The position numbers were made by a program, and so were the translations under genes. Positions 1 to 8,810 of a stretch of DNA of 64,000 nucleotides are shown one piece after another; position 1 is the first letter of the stretch, and each line of letters opens with the position of its first letter. Under the pieces are notes generated by a model that saw only the letters and a program-made list of their open reading frames with translations, searched no databases and was not told the DNA's origin. Source of the stretch: Pseudomaricurvus sp033283175 (GTDB taxonomy: Bacteria; Pseudomonadota; Gammaproteobacteria; Pseudomonadales; Cellvibrionaceae); NCBI GenBank assembly GCA_033283175.1, contig JAWMQM010000001.1, positions 1,240,001 to 1,304,000 on the forward strand. The letters run 5' to 3'.

Positions 1-1183
1 CAGCCAACCAGGTCAGCGCACCATCAAAGGACTCACCGGACAGCTGGATCTCGTCAGAGAAAGATTCAATTTCAAATTCATTACCAACTTTACCAGTTGC
101 CAGGTTGCGGGTGGCAAAGGTAGCAAATGGCGCACCCAATGCAGGCTGCTCGGAATCGGTATCGCCAGCGGTATAGCCAAAGATATTTTTCAGTCGCAGG
201 CTATCGCTGAAATCGAATGTGGTGGTATTGGTAAATACTTCATCCTCACCCACGTGGTCAGCGCCATAGGGGTGCTGGGTTTTGTAGGGCCCAAGATCTT
301 TCTGAACCTGCTCGTAACCATCCAGGAAAGAGGAAGCACTATTCAGTGCATAACCGTTATGGGTCTCGCCAGCGCCGTAGATACTCCAGGCATAGGTAGC
401 ACCGGTATTTGTTCCCTCAATACGTGAATAGGCGTACATGGAGGTGTTCTCGAGCCTATCCGATGGCCGCAAGGTAAGGGATACCCGACCACTGTCGCGG
501 TGAATCTCACCATGCTCTTCGCCGGTCAGCACGTTGTCGATATACCCGTCTTTATCAAGTGTGTTAAAGGCCACACGAAACAGGACAGTGTCGGTGAGAG
601 GAGCGTTGAACATACCTTCCGCTTCCTTCAGCCCCAGATTACCACCGCGCAGGGTCAGCTTGCCCTCGGTCTCTTCAGTAGGCTTGGCGGCCGTGTAGAG
701 TACGGCACCACCGGTGGTGTTACGGCCAAACAGGGTTCCCTGTGGACCTTTCAACACCTGCACCGATTCCAGATCGTAAAAGGTAGATGCGCCACTGATG
801 GTCAACGGCACTTCGTTGATGTAGGCCACAACCGCCGAAGGTGAACCACTGAAGGTATCCGCCGATTGACCGCGGATGGAGTAAGTCAGCGAGTTGTTGC
901 CCTGGGTTTGGCGAATGGTAAGGCCCGGAACGGCAAACTGCAGATCGGAATCCGTCTGCACCTGACGCTCGCTGAGCCCTTCGGCGCCAATAGCCGACAC
1001 AGCAATGGGCACGCGCGCCAGACTTTCGTCGCGACGACGCGCCGTGACCGTAACTTCTTCGATAGCCGCCGCAGGGGCGTCGGTTTGCGCCAGTGTCAGA
1101 CCCGGCGTCCAGGCAGTCATTACCGCCAGCGCCAGACCCGACAACTTAAGCGTTGCAGGTGTACGTTGTGCTTGCTCAGTCAT
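1..1183 (-). CDS. TonB-dependent outer membrane receptor, C-terminal barrel cut by window edge
   Basis: The gene reads leftward off the window edge, so only about 394 N-terminal residues are present. It starts with a signal peptide (residues 1 to about 32, ending near LTLAQ), then a short segment with EEVTVTARRRDE, then the plug domain (about 55-165) with the family signatures SIRGQ and LKGPQGTLFGRNTTGGAV. The rest is the start of the beta-barrel. The ATG at 1183 has a GGGAGA ribosome binding site five bases upstream. Family members import large or scarce ligands using TonB energy. The neighbouring SDR, CoA-transferases and AraC regulators suggest a lipophilic carbon source rather than iron, but the substrate is inference. 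Confidence 0.93.
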   Translation of the reverse strand, partial: MTEQAQRTPATLKLSGLALAVMTAWTPGLTLAQTDAPAAAIEEVTVTARRRDESLARVPIAVSAIGAEGLSERQVQTDSDLQFAVPGLTIRQTQGNNSLTYSIRGQSADTFSGSPSAVVAYINEVPLTISGASTFYDLESVQVLKGPQGTLFGRNTTGGAVLYTAAKPTEETEGKLTLRGGNLGLKEAEGMFNAPLTDTVLFRVAFNTLDKDGYIDNVLTGEEHGEIHRDSGRVSLTLRPSDRLENTSMYAYSRIEGTNTGATYAWSIYGAGETHNGYALNSASSFLDGYEQVQKDLGPYKTQHPYGADHVGEDEVFTNTTTFDFSDSLRLKNIFGYTAGDTDSEQPALGAPFATFATRNLATGKVGNEFEIESFSDEIQLSGESFDGALTWLA

Positions 1184-1272
1184 TGTTACTCTCCCTTATC
1201 AACTGCAACGGTTGCTGCAGCAGTTTTGTTATTCTTTTGTTGTTATTTTTTGCACTTTTCTTCTGTGCGCCC

Positions 1273-1288
1273 TTGGTCTGCAGACCAA
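1273..1288. promoter_or_regulatory. Perfect 16-bp palindrome upstream of the TonB receptor gene
   Basis: TTGGTCTGCAGACCAA is a perfect palindrome about 90 bp upstream of the receptor start codon. It is a candidate operator for a dimeric regulator. No regulator can be assigned from sequence alone. Confidence 0.45.
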
Positions 1289-1290
1289 AG

Positions 1291-1320
1291 ACAGGCCACA
1301 GCATAACGCTGTGGCCCTGT
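1291..1320 (-). terminator. Probable terminator of the leftward SDR gene
   Basis: GCCACAGC and GCTGTGGC form a stem around a five-base loop, extended by CAGG/CCTG with one bulge. On the minus strand the stem is followed by CTTT. It lies four bases beyond the SDR stop codon. Confidence 0.55.
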
Positions 1321-1323
1321 ATA

Positions 1324-2169
1324 TCAGCCGAACTCTGCCAGCGCTGCCGCGCGGGCATCCCAGATCTCACGCAGGTGGTTCACCGGATCGCCGGCGGTGA
1401 TACCACCATCAATCGGCATGGTGATACCGGTAATCTGTGACGCGCGATCACTGCACAGGAACAGGGCTGCCTGTGCTACATCCGGTGGTGTACCGTGACG
1501 CTTCAGCGGCTGGTTGGAATCCCATACCGGCGCCAGCGCATTGCGAATCTTCTGGCTCTGTTCCTCGGTCATGCCTGCCTCGGTGTAGGCGTTCAGCGGT
1601 GTGCGGATATGGCCCGGCACCAGGCAATTAACCCGAATGCCGTACTCTGCCAGATCGATAGCCATGGATTTGCTGGCCATGATGACGGCCGCCTTGGTGG
1701 AGCGGTAGGTCATCAGTGCGTGGCCCGGCAGTACACCGGCAATGGAGGCGTTGTTGAGGATGACACCGCCGCCGTTTTTGGCCATATGCCGACCGGCGCA
1801 CTGGGCTCCCTTGATGACGCCCAGCCAGTTAACACCCACCACCTTGTCAAAATCGTCGAACGGGTCGTCGAGGAAGCGGTCGTACTGGGCGCCGGAAACG
1901 CCGGCATTGTTAAACATGATGTGCAGACCACCGAAGCTGTTAATGGCGGTATCCACCAATGCCTGAACTTCTTCGGGTTTTGACACATCGGTGCGCTTGA
2001 AGATGGCATTTTCACCCAGTTCATCCGCCAGTTTCTGACCCACTTCTTCGTTGACATCGGCAAAGACGACCTTTGCGCCCTCTTCGACAAACAACTCTAC
2101 CGTCGCACGGCCAATTCCACTGGCACCACCAGTAATAACAGCAACCTTACCTTGCAGTTCGTTCGGCAC
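1324..2169 (-). CDS. Short-chain dehydrogenase/reductase (SDR)
   Basis: This 281-residue classical SDR has the NAD(P)-binding motif TGGASGIG at 13-20, NNAG at 87-90 and a catalytic Ser142, Tyr155, Lys159 set (YRSTK). D39 after the second beta strand (FADVN) favours NAD(H) over NADP(H). It would oxidise or reduce a hydroxyl or keto group on an unknown substrate in the cytoplasm. It lies between the TonB receptor and an AraC regulator in the same orientation and is probably part of that catabolic unit. The exact substrate cannot be read from the sequence. Confidence 0.9.
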   Translation of the reverse strand: MPNELQGKVAVITGGASGIGRATVELFVEEGAKVVFADVNEEVGQKLADELGENAIFKRTDVSKPEEVQALVDTAINSFGGLHIMFNNAGVSGAQYDRFLDDPFDDFDKVVGVNWLGVIKGAQCAGRHMAKNGGGVILNNASIAGVLPGHALMTYRSTKAAVIMASKSMAIDLAEYGIRVNCLVPGHIRTPLNAYTEAGMTEEQSQKIRNALAPVWDSNQPLKRHGTPPDVAQAALFLCSDRASQITGITMPIDGGITAGDPVNHLREIWDARAAALAEFG

Positions 2170-2279
2170 TTCTTCCTCCGGGATATATCACTCTGAATAC
2201 AACAAAGCGGGAATCCATGCTCTCCGGTTCCCGCTGATTGGTTGCCCGCTTCAGCGGGATGTTATTGGTTCCGCCCTGC

Positions 2280-3314
2280 CTACTGCAGGGTCTCGTTCAC
2301 ACTTACAAAAGGATCGTGCTGCTCGCTGTTGTTATGTCCGCTGGATGCCAGGTGTTCGGAGCGGAATTCCCGCGGGCCTTTCTGGTAAACGCGTTTGAAC
2401 ATACGACTGAAGTGAGCCGGGCTCTTGAATCCCACTTTAAAAGCCACTTCGGCAATGGAGATCTCTCCGGGCCTTGTGGATGCCAACCAGCGGCCAGCAA
2501 TTTTCAGTCGCTCACTCCAGATATGCTCCGAAAAGGAGACGCCTCTCTGCTTCAGCAACAGCGACAGGTAGCGCGGCGAAATACCACAGGCCTCGGCCAC
2601 CATGGTGGTGCTGAGCTTGGGATCCGTCAGGTGAATGTCGATGTAACGCATCACCTCCTGCAACCTCTGATCGGTAATAGCCTGTCGCTCGGGCGCCAGC
2701 TTGTCGCAATCCTTGATGGTATCGGTCAGTGCCCTCAGCGCGCTTTCAGCCAGGGTTTGGGCAATCTCTTCACTCAACTCACCATCGTCTTCCAGCAGGT
2801 TGGTAAAGATATTCTCCGCCACAGCAAAGGCACGCCCACCGGCGGCGATGGAAAATCCGGTGCTGACTTCGTGGGGTATAAACCGACGCAACAGGTGGGC
2901 CGGCACCAGCACATGCAGTGCTTCATGCAGCGACTCTTCGTCAGTGCGGCACTCAATGCTGAACGGGGTCATGGATTTGGTGAGGGCGAAATCGCCGGCG
3001 CGGGCGACGCTGCTGCCACCGGAGTGGTTGATGTGCAGGCTGCCACGCTTTACAAACCAGAGCACCACCACGTCGGTGGCGTCTTTGCGAATGTGGTACC
3101 AGGAACGCTTGAAGGTCTGACGGGTACGCGCCTTGAGGCGAATGATGGAACAGGAGCCCACCGCCTTCTTGTCGGCACGCACGTCAATGACCGAACCGGA
3201 ATCGATGGCGTAATCTCCCAGGTAGTACTCCTGGTTTTTGTCGCCACGATAGCCGGTCTGGCAGTCCTGATAGTTATTCTTATCAAATGCAAAAAGTGTT
3301 TCCGCCACCTTCAC
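2280..3314 (-). CDS. AraC-family transcriptional regulator
   Basis: The 344-residue protein has an N-terminal sensor region of the AraC_binding_2 kind (about 40-210) and a C-terminal AraC/XylS double helix-turn-helix (about 225-325) with CGISPRYLSLLLKQRG and the closing signature VAFKVGFKSPAHFSRMFKR. The best start is a GTG at 3314 preceded by GGAG; no in-frame ATG fits the conserved N-terminus. It lies among leftward catabolic genes (SDR downstream, CoA-transferases upstream) and is the likely local activator. It is one of two AraC regulators bracketing this cluster, the other being at 7331. Confidence 0.9.
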   Translation of the reverse strand: MKVAETLFAFDKNNYQDCQTGYRGDKNQEYYLGDYAIDSGSVIDVRADKKAVGSCSIIRLKARTRQTFKRSWYHIRKDATDVVVLWFVKRGSLHINHSGGSSVARAGDFALTKSMTPFSIECRTDEESLHEALHVLVPAHLLRRFIPHEVSTGFSIAAGGRAFAVAENIFTNLLEDDGELSEEIAQTLAESALRALTDTIKDCDKLAPERQAITDQRLQEVMRYIDIHLTDPKLSTTMVAEACGISPRYLSLLLKQRGVSFSEHIWSERLKIAGRWLASTRPGEISIAEVAFKVGFKSPAHFSRMFKRVYQKGPREFRSEHLASSGHNNSEQHDPFVSVNETLQ

Positions 3315-3547
3315 GTCTCCGTCATTAAGTTGCGAGTCACATCCTTCTCACACCAGGGGGTTCCTTCGCGCACGACCCGGATAGGTCAGCTTTTGTTCAA
3401 CAGCTGTGTATTGTAGTCCCCTCAGGCTGGCAGTATCCACGCATTATGCCGGCTATTTTTGCCATTCCCTGTACAAGCCATAACCACTGCCGAAGCCCGC
3501 GGGCGCACTCCCTGTGCTCCCGAAAGCCGAATATATGTAATTGCTTA

Positions 3548-4747
3548 CTAACGGCAGACACCCTTATTTACAAGCTCTTCCTGTTCGGCCTCGCTAAGCC
3601 CCAGGATCTCCCCATAAACGTAGGTATTATGCTCGCCAAGTGCCGGTGCGCCATCGGTGATTTCTGCCATGCGGGTCATTTTCCAGGATGGCCCCACCGT
3701 CATGCGACTGCCCGCGTGGGCATCTGTGACGTTGGGGTAGAACTCCCTCGCCCACAGGTTGGCGTCGGCAATCAGGTCCAGGCTGTTCTCGCTCTTGGCC
3801 GCCGCCACGCCGGCGGCCTGCAGCAGCTCCACCAGCCCGGAGACCTCCTGGCTGCAGCTCCATTCGCCCAGCAGCTTATCCAGCTCCACCTCATGGGCCT
3901 TACGGCCAGCCAGGTTGGCAAAACGCTCATCCGCCGCCAGCCCCAGTAAACCGGCGAGGGCCTGCCAGGCCTGATCGCTGTGGGCGGCGATCGCAATCCA
4001 GTCACCACCGGCACAGGGATAGACTCCGTGGGGGGCCATTTCGGCGCGGCGGTTGCCGTTGCACTGCTCCACCACCCCATTGAGGGAGTAGTTGATCAGC
4101 GCATCACCGATCATGCTGCTCATGGTCTCCACTGCGGAAACGTCGATAAACTGGCCTGCACCCGTGCGACCGCGGTGGAAAAGGGCTACGGCGGCGGCGT
4201 AGGCGGCCGCGGTTCCGAAAGTGGAATCGGCATAGCGCACATTCATGCCCGTGGGCGCCTCACCCTCGTAACCCACCAGGGCACTGAGGCCACCCAGTGC
4301 GGCAAAGCAGGGGGCGTAACCGGTCTGATAAGCCAGCGGGCCCTCGGCGCCGTACATGCCCATGGAGACATAGATGATGTCCGGCCTGACCGCCTTCACC
4401 GCCTCATACCCCAGCCCCAGGCGCTCCATGGCACCGGGACGCAGGTTCTCCACCAGCACATCAGCGGTGGCCAGCAGGTCCTTGAGGCGGCTGAGACCCT
4501 CTTCGGACTTCATGTTGATCTGCACGCTCAACTTCTGCGGGTTTACCGCCTTCCAGCCGGGAGCGTTATTGATGTCTTCGACGCCATAGGTGCGGGTGAC
4601 GTCCATGGAACCCAGGCTCTCCACCCGGATCACTTCGGCACCCAGGTAGGAGAGCAGCTTGCCGGTATAGGGGCCAGCCCACACCTTGGTCAGCTCAACG
4701 ACACGAATACCCTGCAGCGGCCCGCCGCGCTTCTTGATGGTGCTCAT
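3548..4747 (-). CDS. Class III (CaiB/BaiF) CoA-transferase, catalytic-type subunit
   Basis: The 399-residue protein belongs to the family III CoA-transferases, which move CoA between carboxylic acids. It shows the N-terminal signature LQGIRVVELTKVWAGPYTGKL, the ENLRPGAMERLGL region and the segment YADSTFG, where Asp174 fits the family's acyl-anhydride-forming aspartate. GQFIDVSAVE follows at the expected spacing. Its ATG overlaps the stop of the upstream CoA-transferase gene by four bases (ATGA), so the two are translationally coupled and probably form a heteromeric enzyme. The acyl substrate is unknown; the cluster suggests activation of a carboxylated catabolic intermediate. Confidence 0.9.
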   Translation of the reverse strand: MSTIKKRGGPLQGIRVVELTKVWAGPYTGKLLSYLGAEVIRVESLGSMDVTRTYGVEDINNAPGWKAVNPQKLSVQINMKSEEGLSRLKDLLATADVLVENLRPGAMERLGLGYEAVKAVRPDIIYVSMGMYGAEGPLAYQTGYAPCFAALGGLSALVGYEGEAPTGMNVRYADSTFGTAAAYAAAVALFHRGRTGAGQFIDVSAVETMSSMIGDALINYSLNGVVEQCNGNRRAEMAPHGVYPCAGGDWIAIAAHSDQAWQALAGLLGLAADERFANLAGRKAHEVELDKLLGEWSCSQEVSGLVELLQAAGVAAAKSENSLDLIADANLWAREFYPNVTDAHAGSRMTVGPSWKMTRMAEITDGAPALGEHNTYVYGEILGLSEAEQEELVNKGVCR

Positions 4748-5925
4748 TGCTCACCTCCTGCCAGTGCCGCCAGGGTGGTTTCGGTATGCTGCCCCAGCAG
4801 GGGCGCGGGGCTGTGGATCGCCGCAGGCGTTTCGCTCATGCGGTAGGGCACCGTGGGGTGCACCAGCTTGCCCAGCTGCGGATGTTCCACTTCGGCAAAG
4901 TACTGACGGTAGATAAACTGCTCACAGGCCTGCAGGTCAGCGGCGTTGTTGACCGGTACCATAATGAGCCCCAGCTTCTGCGCCGCCGCGGATATTGCCG
5001 CCTTCTGCTCACCGGCCAGCCAGGTGGCCAGGTGGCCGCGTACCACCTCCACACGCTCCGGGGTACACCCCTTTTCCAGCCAGTCGCCGGGGAAGTCGTT
5101 CATCCACTCCGGGTTACCCAGCAGGGTGCCCAGGGCCTGCCAATGAGCCGGCGCCGACATCCAGATATAGACGAAACCATCAGCGGTGGCGTAGATGGCG
5201 GCCGGACCGGCGAGGTCAAACGCGGTGCGCTCGTCGCTGACGGGCATATCGCCAGCCACCATCTGCCCCATGACATAGTCAGTGCGGGTCACCAGCACCG
5301 CCTGCATGGAGATATCAATCAGCTGCCCCTGCTGGGAGGCCTGGCGCTCACACAGCGCCGCCACCACGCACAGGGCGGCGTCCAGTGCCGCCTCGTAACT
5401 GGCCATAAAGCGGCCGGCGCCTTTCAGGGGCGGGCGGCTCAGGTCCGGCGCGCTGGGGGTATGGAAGCCCCAGCCACTGCTGTGGAATACCGTCAAATCG
5501 GTAGCCGCCAGCCCGGCCGGGGTCTCCTGCAGCCCGAAGGGGGTAATGCAGCACAGCACCAGCGATGGCCAGCTCGCTGCCACCGCTTCCGGCTCAAGGC
5601 CCGCAGCCTGCAACCAGTCGAGGCGCTGGTCGGCCACCACCACATCCACCTTATCCAGCAGCTTGTGCAGGGTCTGCACCCCGTCGGCACTGGTCAGGTC
5701 CAGTGTTACTGAGTGCTTGTTGGTGTTCAGATAGGCAAACAGACCACTGCGCTCGGCATCATCGCCAGCCTCAGCGACGGGGCCCAGATAGCGGGTCGGG
5801 CTGCCGCCATCCGGACGCTCAATCTTGATGATTTCGGCACCGAAATCCGACAGCAGTTTGCCGCAGTATTCACCGCTGACCTGCTCCGCCAGTTCCAGTA
5901 CCCGGATACCCTGTAGTGCGGACAC
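4744..5925 (-). CDS. Class III CoA-transferase homologue lacking the catalytic aspartate
   Basis: The 393-residue protein has the same fold signatures as its neighbour (LQGIRVLELAEQVSGEY, GAEIIKIERPDGG, GQLIDISMQA). Aligning back from the GQ(F/L)ID motif puts Ser176 where the partner has the catalytic Asp174. This suggests a structural or regulatory subunit of a heteromeric transferase, as described for some benzylsuccinate-type CoA-transferases (recalled knowledge). The start is a GTG with GGGAG upstream. It is the first gene of the coupled pair and overlaps the next by four bases. An independently active enzyme using another residue is possible but less likely. Confidence 0.85.
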   Translation of the reverse strand: MSALQGIRVLELAEQVSGEYCGKLLSDFGAEIIKIERPDGGSPTRYLGPVAEAGDDAERSGLFAYLNTNKHSVTLDLTSADGVQTLHKLLDKVDVVVADQRLDWLQAAGLEPEAVAASWPSLVLCCITPFGLQETPAGLAATDLTVFHSSGWGFHTPSAPDLSRPPLKGAGRFMASYEAALDAALCVVAALCERQASQQGQLIDISMQAVLVTRTDYVMGQMVAGDMPVSDERTAFDLAGPAAIYATADGFVYIWMSAPAHWQALGTLLGNPEWMNDFPGDWLEKGCTPERVEVVRGHLATWLAGEQKAAISAAAQKLGLIMVPVNNAADLQACEQFIYRQYFAEVEHPQLGKLVHPTVPYRMSETPAAIHSPAPLLGQHTETTLAALAGGEQ

Positions 5926-5968
5926 CAGTAAGTCTCCCGTTCTTTTAATTGGTTTGATATTGGCACAT

Positions 5969-6092
5969 TGAAAGCGTTATCGAGGAAGGGCAGTGCAAGG
6001 CAAAAATCGGCGAGATGAGGGAGTTTACAGCCAGTAAATGACCGAATTGAGCCGATTTTTTACGAAGCAATGCCCTCCGCAGATAGCTTTCA
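5969..6092. repeat. MITE-like palindromic element, about 124 bp
   Basis: The gap between the CoA-transferase pair and the crotonase is almost entirely one imperfect palindrome. Arms of about 40 bp begin with GAAAGC and include GGGCA, TGC and AAAATCGGC. The centre holds a smaller inverted pair, GTTTAC/GTAAAT. The right end covers the crotonase stop codon (6090-6092). There is no coding capacity. It looks like a non-autonomous mobile or interspersed repeat; only one copy was noticed here. Confidence 0.6.
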
Positions 6093-7067
6093 GGGCTTTT
6101 TGCGGTTGGAGCCCTGCAGGCGCCATTCGGGCGGATACTGCATATCAATGTCCTTAACGACATTGTTAAGGCCCTTGTCAAAAGTATCAGCACCGAATTC
6201 CACATCTGATGCACGATCGTTACTGATTACCGGCAGCATGCCCTCCACAAAGCCGGTCAGCAGGCTGCCCATGTACTCACCACGGTACTGCTTGTAGAGC
6301 TCCATAAAGGTTTTCTGGATCTGCACCACATCGGTGGGACGGGTGCGGGCGCAGGCCTCGGCGTACTTTTTGGTCTCGTCTTCGAGCTTGTCCCGCTCCA
6401 CCACACTGTTGACGAAGTTGCACTTGTCCATCTCCTCGGCGGTGAAGGGGCGACCGGTGAAGAGCATCTCGGAGAACTTGCGCAGCCCCATGGACTCGAT
6501 CCAGGTCCAGAAGCGAGGCCCCCAGCCCACATAGCGAAAAGAGGGGTGGCCAAACAGGGTATCGTCGGCACTGATCACCAGATCGGCGTCGGCGGCCTGG
6601 TAGAAGTGCCAGCCGTAGCAGTAGCCCTTGGTTTCGACGATGCTGATTTTCTTGAACTCCTGCAGCGGACGGTTGCCGGCCGGCGCCTTGGCGTAATGGT
6701 CGGTCATGGCGTGCAGGAAGCGGAAACTGTTGCGTGGCGGGTACTTCACATCCGGATCGTCGATACCAAACTCGTGTACCAGGTTAAGGTCGGCACCTTC
6801 ATCGCCGTAGAAATCGGCCTGCTCCGGCAGGTCGCCGCCGGTACCGAAATGCTTGCCTTCACCACGGATCACCAGCACTTTTACGTCGTCATCAACGTTG
6901 GCCTTGAGGATCAGGTCAGCGTAATGCTGGCGCATGCCGGCGGTTGCGGCGTTGAGGCTGTCCGGACGGTCAAAGGTGATAGTGGCGATGCGGGTCTCCG
7001 GGTTCTTCTCGTACCGGATGTACTGCTTCGCTTCCTCTTTCATCTGTTTTATATCTTTCATGGACAT
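6090..7067 (-). CDS. Crotonase-superfamily protein lacking both canonical glutamates
   Basis: The 325-residue protein has the crotonase core: a TITFDRPDSLNA start, an oxyanion-hole segment GEGKHFGTGGDL (69-80), and a second segment at about 147-185. Where enoyl-CoA hydratases carry their two catalytic glutamates, this protein has Tyr156 (GWHFYQAAD) and Ser176 (FGHPSFRYVG). It is therefore unlikely to be a standard hydratase. Crotonase-fold C-C hydrolases or decarboxylases are alternatives. The ATG at 7067 is preferred over an upstream extension that would run into the opposing promoter region. It probably acts on a CoA ester made by the neighbouring CoA-transferases. Confidence 0.85.
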   Translation of the reverse strand: MSMKDIKQMKEEAKQYIRYEKNPETRIATITFDRPDSLNAATAGMRQHYADLILKANVDDDVKVLVIRGEGKHFGTGGDLPEQADFYGDEGADLNLVHEFGIDDPDVKYPPRNSFRFLHAMTDHYAKAPAGNRPLQEFKKISIVETKGYCYGWHFYQAADADLVISADDTLFGHPSFRYVGWGPRFWTWIESMGLRKFSEMLFTGRPFTAEEMDKCNFVNSVVERDKLEDETKKYAEACARTRPTDVVQIQKTFMELYKQYRGEYMGSLLTGFVEGMLPVISNDRASDVEFGADTFDKGLNNVVKDIDMQYPPEWRLQGSNRKKP

Positions 7068-7330
7068 GGCGATCTCTCTTTGGCAGTAACAAATCAGTCT
7101 GATGCAAAAATAGCAGCCTGCAATAAAAACACGATTGACGCCCCCCGCCCACCGCAGCCGTGACAAAATCTGTCGTTTGGCCGTTTTACCCTGCCGGCCC
7201 AGCAGCGCTATAGTGTTAAATGGTGGCCTGGGGCGAATTTGCTGCGCCCGCCGCCGTACCTGTTCCACCACCCGTATTCACTCACCCGGATAGTACGGCG
7301 CCAGCCGGTGCCGCGCAGGAGAGACCTTCC

Positions 7331-8407
7331 ATGGCCAACGACAGCTTCTACAGCCTGGGCGGCCCCCTGGATTCCATGCCCGTTGAGGGACAGATGCGCA
7401 GCGCCAACCTGTCCGGGTTTCCCTATCTGGTGAATAACTGCGGCGGTGACAGCAGGGCCATTCTTGAACGTTTCAGTATAGACCCCTGGCTGGCCCGCGA
7501 CCCGGATCACTACATTGAGTGCAAGTCGCTGGTGGACATGCTGGAGTATTGCAGCCAGCTGTTTAACGATCCGTTTTTCGGCGCCCGCCTGGCCAAACTG
7601 CAGGAGCCGGACGTCTACGGTTGTGTCACCGCCCTCTGCCGAGCCGCACCCAATGTGGAAGAAGCCCTCAACAGCTTTATCAACTACATGCCGGTGGTGC
7701 ATTCGCCCAACTTCGAGATGCAACTGGTGGTGGGCGCAGAAGAGACAGAACTGCGCTGGTACGTACCCGATACCCTGGGCGATAACTATCAGGCCAACTA
7801 CCAGGCCGTGGTCATCAACCTGAAGCTGCTGCGGCAGATTGGCGGTCCCGCCTTCCGCCCGCTGCGCACCCGCCTGCGCACTCACCTGCCCGATCGCGAC
7901 CTGCCGGAGCTTGAAAAACACCTCGGCTGCCCGGCGGTCAAAACCCAGGACGAGAATGCCATTGTCTTCGCCACCGACGTGCTCAAGCAGCCAGTGCCCA
8001 GCGCCAACCGGCTGCTGTACAAATTGCTGGGTGGTTACCTGGAGAAAGTGCGTGCCGCCGCTCGTAAATCAACGGTGGAGAGGGTAGAGGATTACGTGCG
8101 CGGCTCGCTGGCATCCCGCAACTGCTCCATCGAGCGCTGCGCGGAAAAACTGGGCATGTCGGTGCGCACCCTGCAGGCCCACCTGAGCGAAGCCGGTCGC
8201 AAGTTTTCCGACATTCTGGAGGCGCATCGCGCCGAGCTGGCGCGTACCTACCTGAAACAGTCACAGCTGTCGCTGGATGACGTGGCGGCCAACCTGGGGT
8301 ATTCCGAGCAGTCCAGTTTTGGTCGCGCCTTCAAACGCTGGACCGGGCAGACGCCAAAACAGTATCGGCGCCATGTAACAGAGAGCAGCGGGACTATTAC
8401 GCACTAG
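7331..8407 (+). CDS. AraC-family transcriptional regulator (Arabinose_bd-type N-terminus)
   Basis: The 358-residue regulator has a long N-terminal ligand region of the kind found in ArgR/OruR-like AraC proteins (about 20-220, with LARDPDHYI and PFFGARLAKL). Its C-terminal AraC double helix-turn-helix (about 255-350) includes CAEKLGMSVRTLQAHLSEAGRKF and VAANLGYSEQSSFGRAFKRWTGQTPKQYR. The ATG at 7331 has AGGAGA upstream, favouring it over an earlier in-frame start. It is divergent from the crotonase gene, with a shared 263-bp promoter region, so it probably regulates that catabolic unit. Its effector is unknown. Confidence 0.9.
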   Translation: MANDSFYSLGGPLDSMPVEGQMRSANLSGFPYLVNNCGGDSRAILERFSIDPWLARDPDHYIECKSLVDMLEYCSQLFNDPFFGARLAKLQEPDVYGCVTALCRAAPNVEEALNSFINYMPVVHSPNFEMQLVVGAEETELRWYVPDTLGDNYQANYQAVVINLKLLRQIGGPAFRPLRTRLRTHLPDRDLPELEKHLGCPAVKTQDENAIVFATDVLKQPVPSANRLLYKLLGGYLEKVRAAARKSTVERVEDYVRGSLASRNCSIERCAEKLGMSVRTLQAHLSEAGRKFSDILEAHRAELARTYLKQSQLSLDDVAANLGYSEQSSFGRAFKRWTGQTPKQYRRHVTESSGTITH

Positions 8408-8426
8408 GCATCCGCCCCCACCGATA

Positions 8427-8756
8427 TCACCGACGCTTGGGCCCCGTTATCTTTCCATTGGTCAGCTCAATGGACTTGATCACACACTCCCGCTGGAAAG
8501 GCACATAATCGGCTTCGATTTGCACTGTTTGTCCCAGCGAGGCAGCCGCCAGCTGGAAGGCACCCACGTATTTGGGCTTCACTGCCAGCGTATCATCCGG
8601 CGCATCTGCGCAAGCGGAGGGCTTGCCGGAATCCAGCTGCAGGTAGATGCCATACTCATCGCCCGATACCGCTGTGACAGTGCCTTTTGTGTTCCAATTG
8701 GCCGCAAAGGTCGCTGCCGGGAGCAGGCTCAAGACCATCAAACAAAAACGTCTCAT
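8427..8756 (-). CDS. Small secreted protein of unknown function
   Basis: The 109-residue product has a clear signal peptide (MRRFCLMVLSLLPAATFAANW, cut after about residue 19). The mature part of about 90 residues looks beta-rich and has two cysteines (in ACADAPDD and RECVIKS) that could form a disulphide. Charged residues gather at the C-terminus (GPKRR). I do not recognise the family. It is convergent with the AraC gene and lies 19 bp beyond its stop. No operon partner is obvious. Confidence 0.7.
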   Translation of the reverse strand: MRRFCLMVLSLLPAATFAANWNTKGTVTAVSGDEYGIYLQLDSGKPSACADAPDDTLAVKPKYVGAFQLAAASLGQTVQIEADYVPFQRECVIKSIELTNGKITGPKRR

Positions 8757-8810
8757 AAAGTTACCGCCTTACGCTGTTAGCTGAAGTTCGCCTGCTGTTT
8801 CCGCCGGGGT

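Noticed and set aside
2238..3416. Plus-strand open frame of 392 codons opposite the AraC gene
   Set aside because: The minus-strand product has a complete AraC helix-turn-helix; the plus-strand translation is low in family features and starts inside the AraC promoter side.
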